The position numbers were made by a program, and so were the translations under genes. Source: RUG11551 sp045586185 (lineage in GTDB: Bacteria > Planctomycetota > Planctomycetia > Pirellulales > Thermoguttaceae). Taken from it: a stretch of DNA of 64,000 bases. Every line of letters starts with the position of its first letter. The first letter of the stretch is position 1. Location: contig JAZMZV010000111.1 of NCBI GenBank assembly GCA_045586185.1, positions 1-64,000 on the forward strand. Direction: 5' to 3'. Of the stretch, positions 1 to 7,255 are shown one piece after another. Under the pieces are notes generated by a model. That model made no database searches. It worked only from the letters and a program-made list of their open reading frames with translations, and was not told the origin of the DNA.

Positions 1-126
1 GTTATCAAACAAACCATCACGTTTATGATCGAAAATCCTAAACGCAATAAACGAATAACAGATCCCTTATTGTACGACCGCCTTAATATAAGACAATTAT
101 TACAAGCAATAATTACTTCCTCTTAA
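1..126 (+). CDS. 3' end of an unidentified protein (partial)
   Basis: Frame 1 is open from the first base to a TAA at 124-126, giving 41 residues that begin VIKQTITFMIENPKRNK and end LLQAIITSS. The composition is protein-like and mixed basic/hydrophobic, and the gene would start outside the window. No domain can be recognised from so short a tail. It could be a chance open frame; the only support is the lack of stops and the plausible residue make-up. The stretch after it (127-245) shows no gene. Confidence 0.35.
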   Translation, partial: VIKQTITFMIENPKRNKRITDPLLYDRLNIRQLLQAIITSS

Positions 127-245
127 GTTGATACCTATGGGATTTTAACCCACGGGGCAGTAGGCAAGAGACCGTAGTATTGAAAGACTATAACATAATG
201 AGAGAAGCGATGTAAAAATAAGCATACGCCATCAGGCAAACAAAG

Positions 246-328
246 AAGGCAAGAGGCTAGAAGACAATAGGCAGTAGTTTTATGAGACGCTTGCGCCCTA
301 CTGCCTACTGCCTATTGCCTACTGCCTG
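246..328. repeat. Heptanucleotide tandem repeats in inverted arrangement
   Basis: Words of 7 bases (AGGCAAG, AGGCTAG, then AGGCAGTAG) at about 246-277 are followed by the roughly complementary words CTACTGC, CTACTGC, CTATTGC, CTACTGC at 298-325. The two arms could pair into a long hairpin just beyond the 3' end of the leftward gene at 332-2215, so the unit may also act as its transcription end. Confidence 0.75.
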
Positions 329-331
329 TAT

Positions 332-2215
332 TTAGTCCAGCTTAGCAGGCGGAGCAAAGAGCAATCTCAGCGCCGAATCCAGTTCGTGAGGCTGAACGTT
401 GCGATTGACAATTTTGCCGGAAGCGTCAATCAGCATCATCGTCGGAGCGATAATTCCCATCTCGCAGGCAAGAGGTCCATCCATGCCTTTGCCGTCAATC
501 TGATACCAGCTAATCTTATTACTCTCAACAAACTGGGTCATCTGTTCGGGATTGTTATCCAAATTAACGCCGATAATCTGGAGCTTGGAACCGAACTTTT
601 CTTTGGCAGCTTTGAGCGCCATCACATCAGCTTGAGCCGAAGACGAAAGCGCGCTCCAATAATAAACAATGACGTTATATTCTTTGAACTTGGCAATATC
701 AAGCGCCTTGTTGTTGGACGTAACGCCCTTGAGCTGCATCTGCTTTCCAACGCAGCCCAAACGAAACAGCGCGCCTTTCGACTTGACAGCTTGGGGAGTC
801 TGGGGAAACTTGCTGACAATCTGGCTATACCATTTAACGGCGTCAGATTCTCGGCCGGACATCTCGCGAGCGTTCGCCAGCTGGAACATTGCCTCTGCGG
901 AGTCTGGGCTATTTGGATAATCTTCAACAAATTTCTCCAATCCAGCATACCATTGCATTTGGATTTCCGCCCAATCGGCGTTCGGCGCGCTCATTCCTAA
1001 ATAATATCGAGTGGTCAGCTCGCGGAAAGAGAAATATCCCGCCAGGTTTTCGTCGCCTTCAGCCTTGAATTTGTCAGCAAACTTCGCCAGAATATCAGCG
1101 CCGTCTGCCAGTTCGCCCAACTGAGCTCCCATCTGCAAACCCTCTGCCAGCTGACGATACCACATGTCGCGTTCTTCGCCAACGGAAGACTGGGCAATTT
1201 TCTCAACGACGGCGGCGCGCTGTTTGTGAAGAGCGTTTTTCTGCGCTCTGTCTGTCGCCTGCTGCAACTGAGCGTCGATTTTTTCAATCGAGCTGATCAA
1301 TTCCTGCTGTTTTTGAGCTGAAACCGCGTTGGACGACGCAATCGACGCAGCTGACGCAGCTCCACCCGGAAGGAAGATTGACGCTATTCCATGTTCTGCA
1401 TCTGTCTGAACCTGCGGGCAGAAAAGGATTTTCCAGGCATCGCCAATTTGAATCAGCGTGCCGTTTGCAAGCTGCGTTTCTTTGTCATTGACGCGGGCAA
1501 AAGACGAAACGTTTTCAAAAGCGACAATGCCGTCGCCCAAATCTGAGGGAACCGCGCTGGGTTTATCGCCGTTAAACTGCAGAAATTCCGCTTTTCGGTC
1601 AATCGTTTTCGCTTTGACGCCTTCTTCAAAATCCGTTACCGCTTTTTCGATTACCCCCTTGAGCTGTTTCTTCTGAGCGGCGGTAATATCCAGAGCGTCA
1701 ATTTCTTCAGCCGTCAAAAGAAGAGCCATGAACCGAGGCTTGTCGCCGGTTCTCAGAGCGGTAAACGCTTCCGCCGTTGCTTCTTCAGCAGAAATGCGTT
1801 TCCAGGACTCAATGCGCTGATCTTCATTTTTATCCAGACCCCATCGAGAGCCTGACATATTGAACCAGCGGTATTCGTCCGGCTTGTTATTGCCGTTAGT
1901 GTCGATATCGCGATAGACTTCAACGCCTTCTTTGAAATATCGCCACTGATCCATCGCCTTGTCGCCGTTGGTGTCAGCAAAAACGCGCAGCGTCTGACCG
2001 TTTTTATCAATCAGCTTCCAGCCGGAAATGTCTCCGGAAAGCTGTTCCAATCGGCAGCTTGCCGCGTCTTCTTCAGTCGGCTGAGCGTAATCAACGCCCG
2101 GCTGAGTCGGTTTGAAACTAAGCGCCTGCTCAACGGACGGTCCGCCCTGAGCCAACGCCAGCGAAGTCATGATCGCACAAAGAGGAAGAATGAAAAATAG
2201 CGTGTTCTTTTTCAT
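332..2215 (-). CDS. Secreted protein with C-terminal cysteine-less thioredoxin (TlpA-like) domain
   Basis: This 627-residue exported protein starts with a clear signal peptide (MKKNTLFFILPL, cleavage near ALAQG). The ATG at 2213-2215 is chosen because it starts that signal peptide; a longer frame upstream lacks support. Residues about 65-140 hold three DxNxDxxxD/N-type stretches (DTNGDKAMD, DTNGNNKPD, DKNEDQRIE) resembling EF-hand or dockerin calcium loops. The middle is helical with a TPR-like piece (SAEAMFQLANARE). From about residue 505 a TlpA/AhpC-type thioredoxin fold follows (NVIVYYWSAL, IIGVNLD, PTMMLID). The usual CxxC after the first strand is replaced by a Ser/Ala stretch, so no dithiol redox activity is expected and a binding or scaffold role is more likely. 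Neighbouring genes give no clear operon. Confidence 0.8.
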   Translation of the reverse strand: MKKNTLFFILPLCAIMTSLALAQGGPSVEQALSFKPTQPGVDYAQPTEEDAASCRLEQLSGDISGWKLIDKNGQTLRVFADTNGDKAMDQWRYFKEGVEVYRDIDTNGNNKPDEYRWFNMSGSRWGLDKNEDQRIESWKRISAEEATAEAFTALRTGDKPRFMALLLTAEEIDALDITAAQKKQLKGVIEKAVTDFEEGVKAKTIDRKAEFLQFNGDKPSAVPSDLGDGIVAFENVSSFARVNDKETQLANGTLIQIGDAWKILFCPQVQTDAEHGIASIFLPGGAASAASIASSNAVSAQKQQELISSIEKIDAQLQQATDRAQKNALHKQRAAVVEKIAQSSVGEERDMWYRQLAEGLQMGAQLGELADGADILAKFADKFKAEGDENLAGYFSFRELTTRYYLGMSAPNADWAEIQMQWYAGLEKFVEDYPNSPDSAEAMFQLANAREMSGRESDAVKWYSQIVSKFPQTPQAVKSKGALFRLGCVGKQMQLKGVTSNNKALDIAKFKEYNVIVYYWSALSSSAQADVMALKAAKEKFGSKLQIIGVNLDNNPEQMTQFVESNKISWYQIDGKGMDGPLACEMGIIAPTMMLIDASGKIVNRNVQPHELDSALRLLFAPPAKLD

Positions 2216-2380
2216 GGATTGTATCTTGTTAAAGGAAGGAAATATCGTAGTCAGACGCCAGCGATGAAGAACCAATCATCACGCCGCACTTTCCGACAAA
2301 TAATCTTTTATAGCAGTATAGCAAAAAACGCTTTACAGGGAAAGAGCAGTTTTTGAAAACGGGGGAGGAAAACTTCTATT

Positions 2381-2415
2381 CCCTGCCCCTACTGCCTATT
2401 GCCTGTTGCCTCCCC
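2381..2415. repeat. Heptanucleotide tandem repeat
   Basis: Consecutive 7-base words CCCTGCC, CCTACTG, CCTATTG, CCTGTTG, CCTCCCC lie in the gap between the divergent genes at 332-2215 and 2551-3246. They match the word family at 296-328 and 6171-6243. Confidence 0.7.
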
Positions 2416-2550
2416 CCACCCTAACGATTATTTTGTTTTTGCTTGCTATAACTTTCAAATTTTTAGAAATTTCCATTCCCGCCCCATTTCAATAATTATT
2501 TTTTTAGTGTATAATATATCTTATAAGGGAAATTATAATTGGAGACCGTT

Positions 2551-3246
2551 ATGTTTACTCAAAATACACTGAAATTTTTTGACGATATTGCCGCGAACAA
2601 TAATCGCGAATGGTTTACGGAACATAAGCAGGAATACCTGGATTACGTTCAGGCGCCGACGCGAGCGTTAGCCGCGCAGCTGGAAAAGGACATGCGCGAT
2701 TTCGATCCATTTATGCTGACGGATCCGAAGCGGGTTTGCAGCCGCATTTACCGCGATACGCGCTTTTCCTCAGACAAATCGCCGTACAAAACCACATCGT
2801 ACCTCATTTATCGCCGCCCGATGGAAGACAAAACAAACGTCCCTGGCTGGTTTTTCGAGGTCAACGCGACGGGGTACTGCTACGGCATGGGCGCGTTCAA
2901 CGCCAACGCCAAGTTCATGGCTAATTTTCGCCTGCTGATTGAAGAAGACCCGGAAAGTTTTTTATCGATAATCGGGAACATAAACCGGCGCCGGTTCGAT
3001 TTGTATACAGATGAATACAAACGTCCTATTCCTAACGACCTGGACAAGAAAATTCAGCCGTACTATCAGAGCAAAAACTTTTATTTGATTTGTAACAAAA
3101 AGATCGACAAAACGCTGTTTTCCAATCGTCTGGCGCCAACCATCGTCGACGGCTTTATGCAGCTCAAACTGCTCTACGATTTCCTTTGGCAGACTTATTC
3201 CAGATCTTATACAGGCAAGAGGCAAGAGACAAGAGGCAATAGTTAA
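2551..3246 (+). CDS. DUF2461 family protein
   Basis: A 231-residue protein matching the DUF2461 family in its order of motifs: NTLKFFDDIAANNNREWF near the N-terminus, an R-IYRDTRFS-DKSPYK segment around residue 70-83, and GWFFEV with a G-YGMG stretch near 100-120. The function of this family is not established. The ATG at 2551 is preferred over the in-frame TTG at 2539 because GGAG at 2541-2544 sits 6 bases upstream of it. A TATAAT-like hexamer lies at 2510-2515. The last codons (TGKRQETRGNS) are encoded by a 7-base repeat tract rather than by family sequence, so the C-terminus looks extended by repeat invasion. Confidence 0.85.
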   Translation: MFTQNTLKFFDDIAANNNREWFTEHKQEYLDYVQAPTRALAAQLEKDMRDFDPFMLTDPKRVCSRIYRDTRFSSDKSPYKTTSYLIYRRPMEDKTNVPGWFFEVNATGYCYGMGAFNANAKFMANFRLLIEEDPESFLSIIGNINRRRFDLYTDEYKRPIPNDLDKKIQPYYQSKNFYLICNKKIDKTLFSNRLAPTIVDGFMQLKLLYDFLWQTYSRSYTGKRQETRGNS

Positions 3247-3296
3247 ATCTTCTTCACAAAAATTTATTGTTTCTTCTCGCAACTCGCAACTTAAAT
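3213..3296. repeat. Two heptanucleotide repeat tracts, the first inside coding sequence
   Basis: AGGCAAG, AGGCAAG, AGACAAG, AGGCAAT at 3213-3240 encode the end of the DUF2461 protein. A second tract of a different word, CTCGCAA repeated, lies at about 3276-3293, just before the ATG of the next gene at 3300. Confidence 0.7.
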
Positions 3297-3299
3297 AAT

Positions 3300-4640
3300 A
3301 TGAAACGCCTACTGATAACAGTTGTCATAACGCTTATCGGCTTTAACGCCGAGGCAAAAACCGTTTACGTCAACAATACGATGGGAGACGACCGCTTCAC
3401 CGGCGAACGCGAAGATTTCGACGTCGTAGAGGCGGGTCCCGTCAGAACGATCAAACGCGCAACCGAACTGGCGCGTCTGGGCGACACAATTTCTCTGGCG
3501 GACACCGGCGTTCCGTATCAGGAATGCGTCAGCCTGACCAACAAAAACGCCAGCGGAATCAATGCGGAATACCCGTTTATTCTGGAAGGCAACGGCGCCA
3601 GTCTGGACGGTCGCGTTACAGTCGAACATGAGAAATGGGAACACTTCAAGGAAATCTACAAAAACGTCAAAGACAATCCCCCTGAGTATCAGGGAGACAT
3701 CTTCCGTCTGCACGTGGCAAAATATTATCCCAACGCGGTTTGTTACTGCATGCTCTTTGTAGACGCTATGCCGATTCAAAACAAGTCCGCTGAACCGATG
3801 GAATCACCAGTCGGTCAGCTCAACGAGTTGGACGCTGCGTTGTTTGAAGGGTATCTGTATTTCCGTCCGGAAAAGGGAAAGACGCCGGAAGACTACAAGC
3901 TGGAAATCACCGCGTTACGAACCGGCATTACGCTTAATCACGTTGACCACGTCGTCATTCGCAACCTGATTGTTCAGGGATTTCAGCTGGACGGCATATC
4001 TTTAGCCAACTCCGCAACCAACGTCGTTATAGAGCAATGCACCATTCGCGGCAACGCCCGCGCCGGCTTGTCCGTCGGCTGGGGCAGCGACGTCAAAGCA
4101 AAACGCATTCTCACGTGCGCCAACGCCTTTAGCGAAGTCCTTACCCTGCCCTACTCTCGCGTTAAACTTGAGAAGTCTCGTCTGACCGGCGATTACGGCA
4201 AGCCCTGGGTTGACCAGTCCGGTACGGAACACGGGTCTGCCGCGCTGTTTTCCAATAACGGAAAATGGATAACCCCGGAAGATCTTCGTCCTGACCTGTC
4301 TCCGCTGCCCGAAGCGCAAGACGCGGCAAAAGAATTTGAAGACAACGGAGACGACGACGCTGACGCAGACGATGCTGACGCGGACGCCGGCGACGCTGCA
4401 GACGATGCCGATAACGACGACGTTTTCAGCATTGACGACGATTCCGACAAAGACGCTGCCAAAGACAACTCCGACAAAGACGATGATTTCGGATTCGGCA
4501 ACGATGCAGATAGCGACGCTGACAATTCCGATAACGACGCGGCAGTCGACGACAATCCGTTTGCCGCAGAAGACGATAACAGCGACGCTGCCAAAGACGA
4601 TTCGGAAGACGATTCCGACAATCCCTTTGATTTTGAATAG
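3300..4640 (+). CDS. Secreted right-handed beta-helix protein with Asp-rich C-terminal tail
   Basis: A 446-residue protein with a signal peptide (MKRLLITVVITLIGF to EAKT). The ATG at 3300 is chosen because the signal peptide begins there. The body opens like a pectate-lyase-type parallel beta-helix (VYVNNTMGDDRFTG, then GPVRTIKRATELARLGDTI, VSLTN), with beta-helix rungs at VVIRNLIVQGFQLDGISL and VVIEQCTIRGNARAGLSV around residues 220-260. Such folds usually bind or cleave polysaccharide, but no catalytic residues can be assigned. From about residue 345 to the end the chain is dominated by Asp with Ala, Asn and Ser in imperfect short repeats, a strongly acidic tail that may bind calcium or stay disordered. 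It lies 53 bases after the DUF2461 gene. Confidence 0.75.
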   Translation: MKRLLITVVITLIGFNAEAKTVYVNNTMGDDRFTGEREDFDVVEAGPVRTIKRATELARLGDTISLADTGVPYQECVSLTNKNASGINAEYPFILEGNGASLDGRVTVEHEKWEHFKEIYKNVKDNPPEYQGDIFRLHVAKYYPNAVCYCMLFVDAMPIQNKSAEPMESPVGQLNELDAALFEGYLYFRPEKGKTPEDYKLEITALRTGITLNHVDHVVIRNLIVQGFQLDGISLANSATNVVIEQCTIRGNARAGLSVGWGSDVKAKRILTCANAFSEVLTLPYSRVKLEKSRLTGDYGKPWVDQSGTEHGSAALFSNNGKWITPEDLRPDLSPLPEAQDAAKEFEDNGDDDADADDADADAGDAADDADNDDVFSIDDDSDKDAAKDNSDKDDDFGFGNDADSDADNSDNDAAVDDNPFAAEDDNSDAAKDDSEDDSDNPFDFE

Positions 4641-4666
4641 CGTCTGTTAGGGCGTGAGAAGTTTTG

Positions 4667-4745
4667 AAGTGGTAAGTTTTAAGTGGTAAGGGCGCAAGCG
4701 TTTCATTTTTTCAACTTACTACTTACCACTAAGCGCTTACCACTA
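4667..4745. repeat. Inverted heptanucleotide repeats (GGTAAGT / ACTTACC words)
   Basis: AGTGGTAAG occurs twice at about 4669-4690, and its complement CTTACCACT occurs twice at about 4730-4743, with ACTTACT words between. The arms can pair around GGCGCAAGCG. It fills the gap after the beta-helix gene and could end its transcript. Confidence 0.6.
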
Positions 4746-4788
4746 CTTTTATTCCCTACTTCCCCCATTAACCTCCCCGTCCCCCTCC

Positions 4789-6066
4789 ATGAAATTTACC
4801 TCTTTCCTTGCTGTCGGCATCACCGCGCTTCTTATCGGGGCGGGGGTTTCCTACTATACGATTTCTAACCAAACAAACGCCAAGATGACTGACAAGGCGT
4901 TTTTGGAAAAGCAGCTTAAAAGTCTGTCCTCCGGAGATAAAAAAGATACAACGCGCCGATTGCCGATTGTTCGCGTTGCCCCGGCGGAAATGTCGGACAT
5001 TTCAGACGAACAGATCTTTGACGGTCGACTGGTTGAGATTCAAAAAGTCGTGCTCGCCTCTGAAGTTTCCGGTCTGATAAACGAAATGACCGTTGAGGTG
5101 GGCGATAAAGTTCAGGCGAAGAAAACGCTCATTGTTGGCGTCGATGCCACCTGGCTTAATATCGCGCTCATTCAGGCGCAGCGGCAAAAGGAATTTGACC
5201 GCGTCAACATGACGCTGCAGAAAGCAGAGCTTAATCGTCTGGAACGCTTGCGAGAACGTCAAGCCGGGGTTGTTACAGACAGCGAGCTGGAAAAGCAAAC
5301 GGCGTTAGCGGAAGAATCCGTTGCAAAGTATAAGCTCTCCGAGGCAATGGAAAACGAGATTCAGGAAAAGCTGAACCGAACCAAAATCTACGCCCCGTTT
5401 AACGGCGCCATTATCAACAAACTCACCGAGCTGGGCGCGTACGTTTCGCCTGGAACGCCGCTGGTCGAAATCGTTTCAGACGGTCAGGCGGACGCGCTGT
5501 TCCATATCAACGAGAAATTTATTCAGCGAATTCATATCGGCGACCCGCTCCCGATTTACGTTCCCGCGGTTGACAAAACCGTCAACGGGGAAATCGTCTC
5601 CATTGTCCCTTACGGGTCAACGGCGGCGCGCTCGTTCCCTGTCCGCATTCGCATTGACGATCAAGACGGGCTTCTGAAAATCGGCATGAGCGTTCAATGC
5701 ACGCTGGAAACGACGGAAAAGGCGCAGCGGCTTACCGTTCCCCGCGACGCCGTTCTGCAAAAGCCGGGCGAGAACACCGTCTGGGTCGTTCAAAAAGAGT
5801 CCGACGGTTCCCTTCGCGTTACGCCAGTTCCCGTTTACATTCACGCCAAAGCAAACGCCGTTCTTGCCGTCCGACCTGCAACCGAAGCGGGGGAGAAAAC
5901 TCTCGTACCCGGCGCGCTGACGATTATCGAAGGCGCAGAACGCCTCATGCCGGGTCAGGAAGTTGAACTCAAAGAGGTCAACCCTGAACTGTTAAAAGAC
6001 CTGCCCACCGCCGGCGGCATGCAGTCGTTTACGCACGAGAAAGAGGCAGTAGGCAATAGGCAGTAG
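4789..6066 (+). CDS. Efflux periplasmic adaptor (HlyD/AcrA-type membrane fusion protein)
   Basis: This 425-residue protein has an N-terminal membrane anchor (about residues 4-24). It then has the family layout: a barrel-sandwich half (VVLASEVSGLINEMTVEVGDKV), a helical hairpin of about 75 residues (QRQKEFDRVNMTLQKAEL to AVAEESV region), the returning half (TKIYAPFNGAIINKL), and a beta-barrel with AVDKTVNGEIVSIVP and FPVRIRID. Adaptors of this kind bridge an inner-membrane RND or ABC pump to a TolC channel. No pump gene is adjacent here, so its partner is unknown; the RND pump at 12415-15711 has its own adaptor. The C-terminal AVGNRQ and the stop are encoded by a heptamer repeat tract. Confidence 0.85.
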   Translation: MKFTSFLAVGITALLIGAGVSYYTISNQTNAKMTDKAFLEKQLKSLSSGDKKDTTRRLPIVRVAPAEMSDISDEQIFDGRLVEIQKVVLASEVSGLINEMTVEVGDKVQAKKTLIVGVDATWLNIALIQAQRQKEFDRVNMTLQKAELNRLERLRERQAGVVTDSELEKQTALAEESVAKYKLSEAMENEIQEKLNRTKIYAPFNGAIINKLTELGAYVSPGTPLVEIVSDGQADALFHINEKFIQRIHIGDPLPIYVPAVDKTVNGEIVSIVPYGSTAARSFPVRIRIDDQDGLLKIGMSVQCTLETTEKAQRLTVPRDAVLQKPGENTVWVVQKESDGSLRVTPVPVYIHAKANAVLAVRPATEAGEKTLVPGALTIIEGAERLMPGQEVELKEVNPELLKDLPTAGGMQSFTHEKEAVGNRQ

Positions 6067-6075
6067 GTAGTAGTT
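6044..6075. repeat. Heptanucleotide repeat supplying a gene's stop codon
   Basis: AGGCAGT, AGGCAAT, AGGCAGT, AGGTAGT run from 6044 and include the TAG stop of the adaptor gene at 6064-6066. The same word encodes the C-terminus of the cytochrome gene near 24391-24419. Confidence 0.75.
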
Positions 6076-6100
6076 ATTAACAGCAGCGCGAAGCGTTTCC

Positions 6101-6150
6101 TATAGAACCGCGTAGTGGTTCAATATTAATAGCCGTGGGTTTTAACCCAC
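6101..6150. repeat. Double-hairpin intergenic module
   Basis: Two palindromes stand side by side: GAACCGCGTAGTGGTTC at 6105-6121 and GTGGGTTTTAACCCAC at 6135-6150, joined by an AT-rich linker reading TATTAATAGCC. The same pair occurs in reverse orientation at 44112-44160, and part of it at about 130-156. Confidence 0.75.
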
Positions 6151-6170
6151 AGAAGCAGCTTCTTTTATCT

Positions 6171-6243
6171 CCCTATTGTCCATTCCCTATTCCCTATTCC
6201 CTATTGCCTACTGCCTACTGCCTACTGCCTATTGCCTCCCCCC
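6171..6243. repeat. Long heptanucleotide repeat tract
   Basis: Words CCCTATT (several copies) switch to GCCTACT (three copies) and GCCTATT across about 70 bases. It is the longest tract of this type in the window and lies just upstream of the acyltransferase gene; reading through it would add an unnatural repetitive N-terminus to that protein. Confidence 0.8.
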
Positions 6244-6292
6244 CTCTATCTCCCTTGACAGAATCCCTCTTTGGCGCTATTCTCTTTCAATC

Positions 6293-7033
6293 ATGAAAAT
6301 TAAAAACCCGTTTCTGCTGAAGTTGGGCGGATACCTTATATTTGCGTTCTCTCGAATGTGGATGTCAACGCTGAGAATGCGCGCCTGGCTGCCGGACGTC
6401 AATCTCGATCCTGCCGTTCTTGACGAGGATCCGGAACATCCGCGGCGACGCATATATCTGTTTTGGCACGAGTACATTCTGTACCCGTTTTATCTCCGGG
6501 GCGGGTGTCATCTGACGATGCTTTTATCTCAGCATGCGGACGCGACGATACTGTATCACGCCGCCAAGCTAGCGGGGTTCGGAGTTGTTCGCGGCTCGTC
6601 CCGCCGCGGCGCGACCGGGGCGTTAAAGGAGATGATGGAAGTTTCAAAAGACCGACAACATCTAACCATCACGCCGGACGGCCCCCGCGGACCGAGAAGA
6701 ACGCTGGCTCCCGGCGCCGTCTTTTTGGCGTCTCAGCTGCAAATGCCGATTGTCCTGATGGGCTACGGCTACGACCGCCCGCACCGATTCAACAGCTGGG
6801 ACAGATTCGCCCTGCCCCGTCTGTTCTCTCGCGCCCGAACCGTGTTCAGCGAAGAGATTATAATCCCGCCTGATCTGACAAAAGAGCAAATTGAAGAATA
6901 CCGGCAGATGCTGGAAACGCGTCTTAACGAACTGACGGAAGACGCCGAACGCTGGGCGGAATCGGGAGAAAAGCGGGAAGGCGAAATCGGCTGCGACCGC
7001 CGCAAATACGGCGGAATCAGCTATGACAAATAA
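6293..7033 (+). CDS. DUF374 / lysophospholipid acyltransferase-like protein
   Basis: A 246-residue inner-membrane-associated protein. Family features are a hydrophobic N-terminal segment (LGGYLIFAFSRMWM), FWHEYILYPFY with the candidate catalytic His around residue 63, RGSSRRGATGALKEM near 105-120, and ITPDGPRGPRR near 130. This is the DUF374 pattern of the LPLAT acyltransferase superfamily, which moves acyl chains onto lipid or lipid A precursors; the exact acceptor is not known. The ATG at 6293 is chosen because an upstream in-frame start (6176) would read through the heptamer repeats and yield a repetitive peptide. The tail after about residue 230 is charged and poorly conserved. Confidence 0.8.
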   Translation: MKIKNPFLLKLGGYLIFAFSRMWMSTLRMRAWLPDVNLDPAVLDEDPEHPRRRIYLFWHEYILYPFYLRGGCHLTMLLSQHADATILYHAAKLAGFGVVRGSSRRGATGALKEMMEVSKDRQHLTITPDGPRGPRRTLAPGAVFLASQLQMPIVLMGYGYDRPHRFNSWDRFALPRLFSRARTVFSEEIIIPPDLTKEQIEEYRQMLETRLNELTEDAERWAESGEKREGEIGCDRRKYGGISYDK

Positions 7034-7036
7034 AGA

Positions 7037-7200
7037 TTGGAAGGCGGTAATGTAGTGAGCGTTAGCGAACGGAATTACGCATTCGCCGGAACGGCGAACA
7101 AAAACCGCCGGAAGCGTGCATGCCAAACGGACGAAGCCGAAAACCTCCTCTGGATGTAGCCCGTCCACGGGCTACAACTTGACGCCTGCGCCGTCAAGGA
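7037..7200. repeat. Composite palindromic repeat (GGAAGGCGGTAAT module), copy 1
   Basis: Starts with GGAAGGCGGTAATGTAGTGA and a TTCGCCGGAACGGCGAA hairpin (7082-7098). An AAACCGCCGGAAGCGTGCAT box follows, then a GTAGCCCGTCCACGGGCTAC hairpin, then CTTGACGCC..GGCGTCAAG-type pairing near 7178-7198. The same boxes recur, some inverted, at about 12020-12400, 24426-24572 and 43838-44107. It is noncoding and sits between convergent genes. Confidence 0.75.
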
Positions 7201-7255
7201 AAATCTGAAGCATCAAACCTCTCCGCGTAACGCTTGCATAGTTCCTCATTCCGAA

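Noticed and set aside
4193..4621. Ser/Ala/Leu-rich minus-strand frame
   Set aside because: Simply the complement of the Asp/Ala-rich coding tail of the beta-helix protein.
6171..6243. CRISPR array
   Set aside because: The units are 7-base tandem words without 25-40 base repeats or unique spacers; no cas genes are present.
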